Source: Ptychodera flava
Lineage: Eukaryota; Hemichordata; Enteropneusta; Ptychoderidae
Direction of reading: 5' to 3'
NCBI RefSeq assembly: GCF_041260155.1
Contig: NW_027248389.1
Location: forward strand, 496,001-560,000
Length of the DNA stretch: 64,000 nucleotides
Of the stretch, positions 49,001 to 58,391 are shown piece by piece (position 1 is the stretch's first letter; each line of letters starts with the position of its first letter). A program made the position numbers and the translations under genes. A model generated the notes under the pieces. That model had not been told where the DNA came from. It saw only the letters and a list, made by a program, of their open reading frames with translations, and made no database searches.

Positions 49001-49446
49001 ACAGCATACTGAAACAATTCTCAGACCCCACCGGTAGAATAATTTCGCTAACACAATGCTTATTTTTTAACCATCCGGGAAGCTGGACTGCGCCAGCCCC
49101 GGCACCGAGTAAAACTTCTACTAGAATTACTTTAAAATTAAGTATCTCCTCGAGAACGAGGCCAGAACCCTCAACAGCTTGAATTGTATCAAGCATATCG
49201 TCGTAGCGTTTTACTAATTGTTCTTTCACACCCGACCCACCTACATCTTTTGTGTATGTATTTTTTAATTTAACAGGCAATGTACGATTTGTGTATTACC
49301 AGTTTTCGGATCCGATAATTGACTTCCATTTCAGTATAAACAGAGTACATCTTTCTTTCTTTGGCCATACCTTCAATATCCACCAGCTCCCCGATATCCT
49401 CGACTCGCTTGACTTCAGGAAATTCTTTTTTGTAAAACTGCTCCAT
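46004..49446 (-). pseudogene. polB: protein-primed family B DNA polymerase (frame-broken)
   Basis: Replicates the element from protein-primed ends. The span of about 1,140 codons suits a Polinton PolB. Reading from ATG 49446: N-terminal domain with ENCF-type segment near 49020; a CxxC...CxxC pair (CIACGEP, YCEGC) near 48150-48210; exonuclease II motif HNLKGYDGSF near 48105; exonuclease III YCETDVLLL near 47590; polymerase motif A YLDANNLYGWAMSQ near 47290; motif B FYKLMNNAMFGKT near 46845; motif C AYMDTDSF near 46530. The C-terminus ends at 46004-46006. Frame changes occur about eight times (near 49270, 49010, 48340, 47200, 46690, 46590, 46380 and 46090), yet every catalytic motif is present. 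It overlaps the capsid-like gene by its stop codon. Confidence 0.9.
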
Positions 49447-49574
49447 TGAATGCTGTATGTAATTGACTGGCCATAATAATTTTTATGATATATACTATCC
49501 TAAAATTTTTAAAAATGAAAAATAATTATTCTATGATAGGTCATCAAAATCCACTATAATATTTTTGGCAGCAT

Positions 49575-50272
49575 TTATTGTTTATATATCTCACCTAATC
49601 TTTCTAAGTCGACTAGTCCTTCTTCCGCATCTTGAATTTCTGGTTTATTAGGCGCAGCACAAAATAACCTCTCAACAGTGAAAGAAAGGGCACGCTTACT
49701 TAAGCGCGGTTTAAATGCTAAGAATTCTATCTTACTACCTTTCCTGATATTACGAGGTACAATAGCAGGATTTTCTCGGACTGGCAATGGGCTCACTGTT
49801 TTAAAAGCACAGTCAATTTCTTTAACCATATCAATACATGTAGCGAAATCAGAAGCCCCTCTTTTAAACTGAAATTTAAAATACGCAACTGGCTGCGCCC
49901 CGCGCTTCTGATACACTTTAGATGGATTGTAAAATCCAGTAGTATTCTTGGAGTGAGCGGTCAGGCTTGCAGCATAACTTTTAGCAGTGCTTGCATCGAA
50001 ACTTTCACCTAGGGTACGGAATATTATTAAATCGGTAAACTTTTGAAGACTCGGTTGCCAACGGACACACACCCCATCGCATGTAGCAGGATCTCTAGAA
50101 CCGTACTTAGGTCCGATGGGGAAAACCACTTCTAGCTCACTGTCTACGTATATGAAAGGATCTACCAAAGATTCACCAAATATGAGTTTGCCGTCACTGA
50201 TTTGAATATTCTCTTCTCCGGTTTCAAGTATTTTATTGCAGTTGAAATAGAAAGGATTGTCATTGTCTTATC
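49575..50272 (-). CDS. hypothetical Polinton protein, ~230 aa
   Basis: An open frame of about 230 codons ends at 49575. It extends upstream of the first alternative start (TTG at 50168) through FYFNCNKILETGEENIQIS to about 50260. An ATG at 50263-50265 is in a neighbouring frame, so one small frame change near the start is likely. The product alternates beta-type segments (FIYVDSELEVVFPIGPKYG; PVAYFKFQFKRG) and has a basic patch. No domain is recognised; a structural or DNA-binding role would be guesswork. It lies upstream of polB on the same strand, 128 bases away, and diverges from the kinase/exonuclease gene, whose ATG is only about 60-70 bases from its start, so they probably share a divergent promoter. 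Confidence 0.55.
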
Positions 50273-50332
50273 GTATATATCTTAATAAAAAAAAATTTTT
50301 TTTAAAAATTTCTATGATATAGTACCCCAAAA
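50270..50332. promoter_or_regulatory. divergent intergenic region
   Basis: About 60 AT-rich bases with A and T runs (50287-50310) separate two divergent genes. No clear TATA element is distinguishable, but the short spacing implies a shared promoter. Confidence 0.35.
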
Positions 50333-51435
50333 ATGTCATACATATTCATAAATGGACCAACTGGAAGTGGTAAGAGCTACGATGCAGTAAATTTGGCTGC
50401 GACTCACGTACCAGAATTGACACTAGTTTTTCTAGCAACATTGCTGACTTTTATAATGGGCGCCACGTTTCGATTGCCGATTTTCAGAACCAGTTTATAG
50501 AACATACGCTTAGTTTACAATGTCAGGCTGGGCTCCCTTCGGAACGCTACATTATTTGTGACTCTTCCATAATTCAACATCTAACTTTTTCTCGAATCCG
50601 GGGCGTGGCAGCGGAAGAAAAAAAGATTGTTTCTAGAGCATTTGACCATTTACCCAGTTTCATTATCATATTCAAAGATATGCCTTGGGATTATTGCAGG
50701 CGGAATGTGTTGACTCGAGCAAGACAATATGAAATAACCGCCTTAGAAGAACTAGAAGAGATTCACAACAAGTTCAAACAGACTTTCTTAGAAATTTGCC
50801 ACGACTACAGGCTTCCATGTTTGGTAATTCGGAACGCTCTTACGCCCCTCGTTCTCAATAATATACTTAATCCAACGATTGATACAGAGACAGTTGGTCC
50901 AGTAGATTTTGCACAAGCTTTTGACTTTGGAATTGCATGGAGCGGCGGCAGCCAAGGATTTTTAATAGACGGTTTCAGCAAGGAGGAACTTGAAAAAGCG
51001 TACTTCCCACCTGGTCAAGAACAACTAGAACAACCTCGAGTCTCACTAAAGAACCTACACAAACTTCTTAACGCTTGTGAATCTGTGTGTGCTTATAATG
51101 CTCCGTTTGACCTACGAGCACTTGACATTATGAAAAGGGGGGACTTTGAAGTTACTTGTCTATGGCTCATGTCAGTTGTGTACATTATACTTCAACCAGA
51201 ACTTATAGATAAAGCTGAACAAGGAGGACTTGAAAGAACAGCTCATAATAACATGAGAAGTCGTTTTGAAGATCTTGCAAACTTAATATGTTCAGGAACT
51301 GAGATACCACCTCATCCACATACTGCCGAAAAAGATGCAGTAAGTGAACATTACTTACGACAGTACATGATAAATACTTGGCCAGGTGGTTGGAAGCGGG
51401 GTGGTAAACTGACACTTCGGCTTTCAAGAAATTAA
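50333..51435 (+). CDS. deoxynucleoside-kinase-like + DEDDh 3'-5' exonuclease fusion
   Basis: ATG at 50333 begins MSYIFINGPTGSGKS, a Walker A at residues 8-15. One frame change near 50420-50435 leads into a long frame to the stop at 51433-51435. The kinase part has the deoxynucleoside-kinase layout: DFQNQF, the strand ERYIICDSS, then RARQYE (50716-50733), matching the RxRxxE lid, and the following LEEIHNKF helix. The expected ERS becomes CDSS. The C-terminal half is a DnaQ-type exonuclease: DTET at 50881-50892 (Exo I), NAPFD at 51097-51111 (Exo II) and HTAEKD at 51319-51336 (Exo III), all in one frame. A nucleotide-supply and proofreading fusion would suit the PolB. I know no such fusion in Polintons. 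It converges on the integrase gene. Confidence 0.75.
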
Positions 51436-51443
51436 GACTTTTC

Positions 51444-51545
51444 CATGGTACTTATTGAATAACTTTCGTAAATACTTACGTTAGTACTTACGTAGTACTT
51501 ACGTAGTACTTGACAAGTACCATGCACAGGAACTTACGTAGTTCT
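51444..51545. repeat. inverted repeat with ACTTACGTAGT tandem array
   Basis: CATGGTACTT (51444-51453) and AAGTACCATG (51515-51524) are exact inverted arms. Between them AGTACTTACGT, itself self-complementary in part, repeats about three times. It sits between the convergent kinase/exonuclease and integrase genes; the integrase stop (51534-51536) lies in a further copy. Confidence 0.75.
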
Positions 51546-52640
51546 AATAACATTTTCCTCTGGCTCCCAACTATTGAAACTTTCGGATAACCTTCCATTT
51601 TATCAGATAATATTTCTTTCCTCTAATTTTTTTCGTCTTCAAAATTCGTTCTACTCTGTACAGCTCGTCGCGTTCTGAAGGTGCGCTCTGAAGTTCATCA
51701 GAATAGAAAGTGCCGAGTATTTCCTCTCCATTCAGATCTTTTATTTTGTAAACTGGTGGTGTTCATAGTCCAGCTGCATACACAACTTTTGAAACCACGA
51801 AAATCTCCTCTGTCCAATTTGGTAAATATCCTTTCTTAAAAGTGGTCTTGTATTTTGTAATTCGAACCCGTTCTCCCGGCTTGAATTCAGGGTTAACTCC
51901 CCCGGCTGCCAACTCAGGACCGAATAGTGTATAAAATGCCTGCCAATCGTTCTCCTCTGTTACGTCCCTGGGTTTCATTTTGATACTTCCGTGAACGGTG
52001 TTATTGTAATTCTCAAGAAGTTCTGGTAGAATAGAAAGCCAGGAACGTGTCTGTTTATATGTAAAGTATTTCCACATCATCGTCTTAAGAGTCCGATTAA
52101 AACGTTCAACGACGCTAGCTTTTTTGTCACTGTAGGTGTGAAACCAGTGAATTCCCACCTCCTCCAACCACCCCTGCATTTTTCGATTAGTAAATTCCCG
52201 CCCCTCATCTGTCTGAAGTTTGTCGGGCCTTCTCCGGATTTCTTAATCACGTCTTGTAGCGCCTGTAACGTATCATCAGCCGTTTTTGACTGTATCGGCC
52301 TGGCCCATGCATATTTGCTTAGCACATCGATTACTGTTAGCATGTATCGAATGTTACGATTCTCTTTTGCGAACGGGGAGGGAATTCCACGAGGTCAGCC
52401 TGCCAAAACTCGTCTATCGATGTTACAAAAACGCCCGCCGTCGACGCGCCACGAGTACGAGGTACCGGTTTATGTAGATTATAAGTTAGCTGAGTTTTTA
52501 ACCACTCCTGCACCTCTTTCTTGGTCACTTTCAGTCCGCTGGCGCGTGCTGCGTCATACAATTTTTGTACACCTCCAAAACCAGTTTTCGGGTTGTAATA
52601 TAATTCTCTAAGAGTCTTCGGCTTCAGCTTCCATAATTGC
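51534..52640 (-). pseudogene. int: retroviral-type integrase with chromodomain (frame-broken)
   Basis: Inserts element DNA into the host chromosome. N-terminal part near 52600-52450 (YYNPKTGFGGVQKLYDAARA). The rve core has FWQADLVEF (first Asp, codon 52396-52394), QTDEGREF (second Asp, 52209-52207) and KASVVERFNRTL (Glu, 52107-52105), so a D,D-x33-E triad is complete. After about 51800 comes a C-terminal chromodomain at 51665-51545 (YRVERILK, YLIKWKG-type, SWEPEENV), a feature of many Polinton and gypsy integrases thought to bind histone marks. Frame changes lie near 52370, 52330, 52230, 51770 and 51585. The exact start is unclear because the frame opens after a stop near 52640. The next gene upstream on the strand is the ATPase. 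Confidence 0.85.
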
Positions 52641-52688
52641 TATATTATACGAAAAAATTTATGCCGTACGGATACCGTAAACGAAATA

Positions 52689-53250
52689 CTAGTTTACTGA
52701 ATGTGTATTTTGCAATTGATTGATTAGTGAATCTGCCTTCTGTTTTGACATCCTCATTCCATATTGTTTTATAATAGAGTTGATGTCTATATCGCTCGGT
52801 GTGAAAAATAGTACTAACATCTGTATGTTTTCCCTGAATGGTTTACTAATACTAGTAAATTGTTGAGTCAGAACCCAGACAGATAATTCTTCGTGTCTTG
52901 CGGTGAAAGCAATTTTGACTAAATTGTCACTGCGCTTCTTCATATCTTTGGACGAGGCGCAGTCGTCGAGTTACTATTAAAGTGTTTGTACCGGCCCATT
53001 CGTTCCGTACGTAGGCTAGTGTATCATCCACAGCATCGATGTCGACCGGAAACACAAACACTTGGTCATCGGCGAAAATGAATCTTTTATTATACGTTTT
53101 ATTAATCATGAATGTCGGACAAATGAAAACTATATATTCGAATTTCCTTAAGTACGGACCGGTGAGGAGGTCCATTACAAATTCTGTTTTGCCAGAACCT
53201 ATCGGTCCAGTTATAATCATGTTGAATGGTGGGGTAGCGTATATTGACAT
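52689..53250 (-). pseudogene. FtsK/HerA-type DNA-packaging ATPase (one frame break)
   Basis: Motor that packs genomic DNA into capsids. ATG at 53250 follows the stop of the upstream gene (53262) by 11 bases, so the two are likely co-transcribed. Walker A is GPIGSGKTEF at residues 15-24. The frame changes near 52970; right after it the other frame shows DDCASSKD (Walker B, 52968 downward), then ARHEELSVWVLTQQFTSISK, the sensor-like block typical of the Polinton ATPase. About 187 codons in all, slightly short of the usual 200 or more. All catalytic blocks are present, so only the single break would disable it. Confidence 0.88.
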
Positions 53251-53261
53251 TTCCTCCGGAT

Positions 53262-54641
53262 CTATATATTGTACACAATAGTAATAAATATTGCTAAAGA
53301 TAACAAACCAATTTTGCCGAATTCGTGAATAGGGTCTCTAGATGCTGCCCGTTCCGGGGGGAGGGGAGGAGGATCTCCCCGACTCGTATCAGTCGCTCCT
53401 CCGACCCCTCCGGAGGGCTCGTCCTGCCACTTCACAGGATCCCCCTCCCCCCCTCCTTCCATCTCATGTACAGCACTTTCTCGAACTTCCGTGTTTATAT
53501 CACCATTCACCCCGAAGGACATAGATTCTGTTGCGTATTGCAATTCATTATTATAACCCGAGATTGCCGGGCCTGAAAGAATGACCATCTCAGACGGTAA
53601 GAGAAGTAAATTGGGCGAAACTGCCATATCAAGTTTGACACCAGTATTCATTATTGTGTCTTGGTATCGCCTATAACTGATTACTTTGTCGGTATTACGA
53701 ATTTCATCTTCGAGGAGAACGCCGAATTCTTTTCGGACTTGCTCTGCACTGCCAGTATCGCCCACAATGGTACTACGAATATTTGCTTGTGCGCCGAGTA
53801 TACAATATACGTAGGCTTCAAGACTTTCGTTGAGGCGGGCTAGGCCAGCCTTTGTTAGTCCCGAGTCTCCCTTCAGAGGAATGAAACTATTATATTGTCC
53901 CTCCGATCCATCATTTCGAAAGAAATAGTAGTGCGGTCGTTCTTTGTCGGACAGTACATGTTTTTTCTTTCCAAAAATGGTATGTGTATAGAAAACGCCT
54001 CCGTCGGCGGAGAGGAAAAAGTCCCGACCGTTGTATATCGCTTTTGGCTGTCGAACAGGCCCACGATTAGTGTAATATTCATATCCATAACCAAGACCTT
54101 TATTTTGACCTTTTCGATAACGAAAGTCGGACTTCGTTGGGCTTATATTTCCAAATTCTGTACAGAGAAGTTCATATTGGACGAGATTGTACGGATTGTC
54201 GCCCGCTTTGAAGGTGGGGGTATCGTCTGGAAGTGCAACGCCCATTTCGTGAAGGATACGACGTATTGTAAAATATACATGGAAACGGCAGAATGATCGT
54301 ATTTGCGGAGGAAATTTCTTATCAAAGAGATGGGCGAATGATATACCACAACCAGTAGTGCTACACCATACAGCGAAATTCAGTTGCTGGTCCCAATATT
54401 TCATATGCGGGCTGCCCAGCCAGACATTACTTTCTTTCGCTGATCGATGAGTGATTACGTTATCTTTGAACACATCCCGAGGATGAAAAGTAAATTTTTC
54501 GGTCGGTGTTACATATATTTCTAAGTCCATGAGAATAGGTTTTATTCCTCCATTCGGTTTGGTAGGAATATCAGAATGCTGTACTGTCGGTACGCTCGTC
54601 TTATTCAATTGAAAAGCAACTGGGAATAGGTCTGTACTCAT
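53262..54641 (-). CDS. Polinton-conserved virion-type protein, 459 aa, C-terminal TM
   Basis: The frame is open further upstream to 54722, but ATG at 54641 (MSTDLFPVAFQLNKTSVP) fits the divergent neighbour starting at 54673. The protein is intact. Features: an aromatic-rich N-terminal half with CSTTGCGISFAHLF and FHVYFTIRRILHEM, a middle with YILGAQANIRSTIVGDTG-like residues and RYQDTIMNTGVKLDMAV, a proline/glycine-rich low-complexity tail (53330-53450), then a terminal hydrophobic helix (IGLLSLAIFITIVYNI). I recognise this family from cnidarian and other animal Polintons, where it is uncharacterised. A membrane-anchored or minor virion role is an inference from the helix and from the position next to the packaging ATPase. 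Confidence 0.65.
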   Translation of the reverse strand: MSTDLFPVAFQLNKTSVPTVQHSDIPTKPNGGIKPILMDLEIYVTPTEKFTFHPRDVFKDNVITHRSAKESNVWLGSPHMKYWDQQLNFAVWCSTTGCGISFAHLFDKKFPPQIRSFCRFHVYFTIRRILHEMGVALPDDTPTFKAGDNPYNLVQYELLCTEFGNISPTKSDFRYRKGQNKGLGYGYEYYTNRGPVRQPKAIYNGRDFFLSADGGVFYTHTIFGKKKHVLSDKERPHYYFFRNDGSEGQYNSFIPLKGDSGLTKAGLARLNESLEAYVYCILGAQANIRSTIVGDTGSAEQVRKEFGVLLEDEIRNTDKVISYRRYQDTIMNTGVKLDMAVSPNLLLLPSEMVILSGPAISGYNNELQYATESMSFGVNGDINTEVRESAVHEMEGGGEGDPVKWQDEPSGGVGGATDTSRGDPPPLPPERAASRDPIHEFGKIGLLSLAIFITIVYNI

Positions 54642-54672
54642 TATTTGTGTTTCTATATACAGATAGATTTTA
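54642..54672. promoter_or_regulatory. divergent start region
   Basis: Only 31 bases separate two divergent ATGs (54641 minus, 54673 plus). TATATACAGATAGA lies within it, so start signals must overlap the genes. Confidence 0.3.
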
Positions 54673-55146
54673 ATGGAGGAGAATTTTCCATACTTCGGAA
54701 TCGTACTAACATTCCAGACCATGTTAATATTATATTTCGGATTCAGGTTTAAACGAATTTTTTATTTTTTACTAAGAATAGATAACATACTGCAAACAAT
54801 GGAGAATTTAATAAAGTCATCGGCAAATACAACTGTGGCACTACCAACCGCAGCGTCGGACAATAATCGATCCATAATAGAGACGAAACGTGAAAAATAC
54901 TCTGTGTCATCGCAAGTGGTCAAAGTAAGTTATTTTTTGGTAGGAGATTACAGTTGTGGATGTAGAAAATGGAAAGATGAAACGGTGAATAAAGCCTTCA
55001 AAATGTACGAAGCGAAATACAGTTCTCTTATAAGTGATACCATCACTCAAAGTTTCATAGATCTAGGAGCCCGTGCAATCAGTCAGGTAGTTCCAATCGA
55101 TGATCGAGATAACTATGCCACTGATCTTAAAAGGATTTTATTCTAA
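54673..55146 (+). CDS. membrane-anchored hypothetical protein, 157 aa
   Basis: ATG at 54673. The N-terminal 40 residues hold hydrophobic segments (GIVLTFQTMLILYFGFRF; IFYFLL). The rest is a soluble domain with CGCRKWKDETVNKAFKMY and a helix with DTITQSFIDLGARAISQV. The frame stops at 55144-55146, but from about 55133 a neighbouring frame stays coding-like with another hydrophobic stretch (WGPLIALISTGLITGKHL), so one frame change near 55135 may have cut the C-terminus. The family is unknown. It opens a plus-strand block of small membrane proteins. Confidence 0.55.
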   Translation: MEENFPYFGIVLTFQTMLILYFGFRFKRIFYFLLRIDNILQTMENLIKSSANTTVALPTAASDNNRSIIETKREKYSVSSQVVKVSYFLVGDYSCGCRKWKDETVNKAFKMYEAKYSSLISDTITQSFIDLGARAISQVVPIDDRDNYATDLKRILF

Positions 55147-55281
55147 ACAGTGAAATAAAACGATTATCAGGATGGATAGGGTACACATGGGGGCCCCTGA
55201 TTGCTCTAATTTCCACCGGTTTAATTACGGGTAAACATTTAAATTTTAAAAAAATCGGGCTTAATATAGTACCTGAAATAA

Positions 55282-55789
55282 ATGGATTCAACTTCGCAAG
55301 CACCGACTCAGCAAACGACTTCGTCAGAAGCCCCGCCGACGGGGCCCCAACCGCAAACGAGGCACCGCGACGACTTCCGACGCACAGCGCAACATAGAGA
55401 AAGTGTCGTTACCGCCGAAGCATCCAGGGAGAGTTGCTGCGGGCAAGAAATTAGCGGAATGGAACAGGAAAAACAAGGAGAAGAAACTAAAAGCAATGGA
55501 GGGGAATGATAGTGATGCGGTAGCAGACCTACCGCCTATAATGAAAGAACAGTGTGATAGCTCACGCGATAGCTGGTATAATAAATGTTATCTTGTTTTA
55601 GGAATTGTGGGAGTTTCATTGACTGCATTAGGGCTATATTGGGGGCGTGCTCGGCATATTTGTCCCCTCCGGAAAGATGAACCAAATCAGAAAGCGAAAA
55701 AAACAGAGCCCGTAGCGGCTCCCTCCGGAACAGTTCCGAGGGGAGGGGAGGGGGGACCCAGCTCCTCTACATTGTATGAGATGGATTAA
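55282..55789 (+). pseudogene. Polinton small TM protein with basic motif (frame-broken)
   Basis: ATG at 55282 (MDSTSQAPTQQTTSSEAPP), a Ser/Thr/Pro-rich N-terminus. Near 55350-55372 the frame changes and continues PPKHPGRVAAGKKLAEWNRK, a basic helical motif familiar from small membrane proteins of animal Polintons. One transmembrane helix follows (CYLVLGIVGVSLTALGLYWG), then a charged, Pro/Gly-rich tail to the stop at 55787-55789. The basic segment before the helix implies DNA or membrane contact on the inner face. The function is not established. Confidence 0.6.
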
Positions 55790-55834
55790 CTCCGTAATTA
55801 TTTTATTTTTTATTTTATATACTAGTCAGCAATC

Positions 55835-56065
55835 ATGGATACTAAAACAGTTGTAAACACAATGTACGATGGTATTGTAATCGCAGGACTTGCGATGGGA
55901 TATCTTATGATCTCCAGCAAATTTCTGAAAATAGAGGTTGGCGATCCAAGTCGACCAAATTTAACTCGATTGGCAAAATTAGGTGGTGCGACTGCTGCCG
56001 CGGTTGCAACCAAAGATCTACTTGAACAGAAAAATATTATTCCTGCAGAACCTTATACTTTGTAA
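55835..56065 (+). CDS. Polinton small membrane protein, 76 aa
   Basis: Intact frame from ATG 55835. One clear hydrophobic helix (GIVIAGLAMGYLMISSKFL), a GDPS turn, and a second, weaker alanine-rich helix (LAKLGGATAAAVATKDLLE). I recognise the layout from short proteins of animal Polintons; the function is unknown. It is separated from the next gene by 23 bases on the same strand, so a shared transcript is likely. Confidence 0.65.
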   Translation: MDTKTVVNTMYDGIVIAGLAMGYLMISSKFLKIEVGDPSRPNLTRLAKLGGATAAAVATKDLLEQKNIIPAEPYTL

Positions 56066-56088
56066 TATATATCAACATACAGTTAGCT

Positions 56089-56511
56089 ATGGCTTCAGCT
56101 ATAGGAATGACAGTTCTCGGTGCTGTATTAAATGCAACGGCATTCACAGGAGGAAATATTATCGGACAAAAGCTTTCTGGTAATGGTGACGCTCTTATTG
56201 AAGAAAAGGTCCGACATGATAAAGCATTAGAAAAATTTGAACATGATCGCAACGTCTGGTCAGAAAAAAGATTATTACAGGCTGACTGGGAAAGAGAAAA
56301 TCAAGCAAAGGACGCTCATGCTGCGGCAGAGTTAAGAGATACAGATGCAGAAATCCTAGAAGAAGCAGAAGCGGTGCAAAGCCGTTCCCCTATCGGAACG
56401 GAAGGGGCAGTTCAATTCTCAGATTATTATCAGCCAAGTCAAGAGCAAAAAAAATATGAGATGATCTATATTGCTGGAGGATTGGTCGTGGGATGGTTTA
56501 TCTTCCGATAG
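56089..56511 (+). CDS. Polinton membrane/coiled-coil protein, 140 aa
   Basis: Intact from ATG 56089. A small hydrophobic N-terminus (MASAIGMTVLGAVLNATAF) is followed by TGGNIIGQKLSG, a long charged helix (EEKVRHDKALEKFEHDRNVW), an acidic stretch, an FSDYYQPSQEQKKYE motif and a C-terminal hydrophobic helix (IYIAGGLVVGWFIF). The TGGN and FSD.YQPS.QQK motifs are familiar from animal Polintons. Two membrane segments with a coiled coil between suggest a virion or inner-membrane scaffold, but this is inference. Confidence 0.7.
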   Translation: MASAIGMTVLGAVLNATAFTGGNIIGQKLSGNGDALIEEKVRHDKALEKFEHDRNVWSEKRLLQADWERENQAKDAHAAAELRDTDAEILEEAEAVQSRSPIGTEGAVQFSDYYQPSQEQKKYEMIYIAGGLVVGWFIFR

Positions 56512-56534
56512 GGTTACACCGGTAGGCGGAACGA

Positions 56535-57258
56535 CTACAATAATTCAATACAAAAGCTAGTTGGCCAGTTATTGAAATCGATCATGTTTCCATCCTGATC
56601 TGTTATCCAAATACGCATTGAACTCATATGGTCTCCCCCTTTTCTCAATGGCATGGAAATTGAGCCGTTTTTAAAATTATAGGTGACCTTTTCACCTATT
56701 TCTTTTGTATCCTGAATGGGAAGTGTTTTTAAAGAGTCTGATACTACTCCCTGTATGTATTCGTCAGAGCCCAAGCCAACATAACTTCCAGTAAAATCAA
56801 CAACATCTGAATGAACTATATATTCAGTGACTGTTAAGAAATCCGCTCGCTTTGGACTCATAGTACTTTTTATCACAGGGTTGTTCTCAGGTTTATCTGA
56901 AAAGCCGACGATGTTGGCGAAGCTACCTGTGGCATTGAAATAGACTTTAATATCTTTAGCCAAAGTTAGAAGAACGTGGCCTGTCGGCAGATGTTTTTCA
57001 AAATTAATTTTTGCTTCAACCCGATTGCTTTGTTTAACGTATCGATATTGTAGTTACCTGGACGTATTGATTTAGTCTTCTTCGGTTTTGGTCACCTTCT
57101 TGGTATTTTAGTACATTATTCGTCGATGTTATGTTATGCCATGAATTGTACAGTCCACACTCTAGCAGCCTTATCTTCGTAAACTGTGATATGTCAATGC
57201 AAGGGTTAAAATACATAGTAACCGGTTTGCCTGTTTTGCTTACAATCTTAATGATCAT
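56535..57258 (-). pseudogene. minor capsid (penton)-like protein, one frame break
   Basis: ATG at 57258 (MIIKIVSKTGKPVTMYFNPC). The first frame stops at 57034; a second frame resumes at once and runs to the stop at 56535. The N-terminal part has the IKLRLLECGLYNSWHNI-style segment. The second part has KVYFNATGSFANIVGFSDKP, EYIVHSDVVDFTGSYVG, LKTLPI, and a terminal MRIWITDQDGNMIDFNNW. This beta-rich pattern with a VHSD-type strand and an I.D.DG.....F ending is what I know from the single jelly-roll capsid protein of animal Polintons. The break lies near 57035-57060. Its length (~235 codons) suits that role. It is the only minus-strand gene near the right end and converges on the small membrane protein gene. 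Confidence 0.55.
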
Positions 57259-57318
57259 CGTTGTATGTTGTATATTATTACAAGGTATTATTTATTTTTC
57301 ACTGTATATAGGTTAATT

Positions 57319-58373
57319 ATGTCTGGTCCAAGTAACTCCGGTCTAGGTACAATTCGTATGCAAAATCTTGAGCTTGAAGATCTGAGTGATGTTAAAGTTA
57401 ACAATAATACTAAGATGGCTGCTAATCATAATAAGGATTACGTCCTTCGTTATAAAGACCGCGAAAAATATTTCGTTTTAGCCAATGCCGCGGCGCCACC
57501 CCACGAGCATGCTGTAGAATTTTCCGAACTTAAAGACATTGATGAAACTGTAATTGACGCCACAAAGGCTTCGAATGATTCTACTCCTTTTGCTCTGACA
57601 TGGATTCGGCTAGTCAGAAATTCATGCCTTATAATGTGCCGCGTAACATCTTAGATATATTGGATAGTGAAATTGCAGGAGGTGTTGCTGAACCACCAGG
57701 AACTCCGAATGTGATTTTTTTGATAGCAATGTAAACAAATACAAGTTGCTAGATTTTCGTAGTTGGCTTACTCCTACGAATCCATACATTGCACTTCTTG
57801 GTATACCGATTCACCTTAAAATTAGTCCTCTTAATACAATAATGAAGGCAGATAATACACTAAGAAGGTGGATAAACGAGGGGAGAATTATTGCTCGTAT
57901 ACAGCTAGCGGAGTTCCAGTAAGATTATTTTGGGACACAACTTTAAAGAAACTGGGTCTTAAAAGTGTCGGTGATGAGGCAGCTGTTCTCACTTTACAGA
58001 CAGTAAATCAACAGATGACAGATAATATGAAAATACTTCAACATGGTACAGTTCTCATTAGATGTGTAAAGTTAGCTACTGGAGATGAATTTGACGATTT
58101 GGTTGGATATTATGCTATGAAACAGATAACAGAACAACTTGTGATATTATCATAAGTATTGATAAAGATCGCAATGAAATGAGTATTGAATGTTTTGTTG
58201 GCGGGAATAGAATAGAGAACGACTTAGGAACTACATTTGTACGTAAAGATAAAAGAGTGAACACTTTAGATATCAGTACCATTCATCTGAAACGACTCAT
58301 TTTGTTTGAAGTAATGGTCTTTCGTCATATTTTAAGTTCAGAGGAAATTACTAAAATTTTATCTATCGGGTGA
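57319..58373 (+). pseudogene. fibre- or adhesin-like protein (frame-broken)
   Basis: ATG at 57319 (MSGPSNSGLGTIRMQNLELE). Residues after it read LEDLSDVKVNNN and DYVLRYKDREKYFVL, the LSDV...L.Y pattern found at the start of many phage tail-fibre repeats. Frames change near 57600, 57710 and 57860-57870; the 57868-58155 segment is open, and the last segment (from 58179) ends LFEVMVFRHILSSEEITKIL, like the final strand and helix of LamG/concanavalin-type lectin domains. No single frame covers the gene. A receptor-binding or surface role is inferred from both ends only. The gene is the last before the right TIR. Confidence 0.4.
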
Positions 58374-58391
58374 ACAAGTTAACTAGAGTCG

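Noticed and set aside
54642..54722. Upstream extension of the 459-residue gene to ATG 54722
   Set aside because: It would overlap the divergent gene starting at 54673, and the extra residues look unlike the family start.
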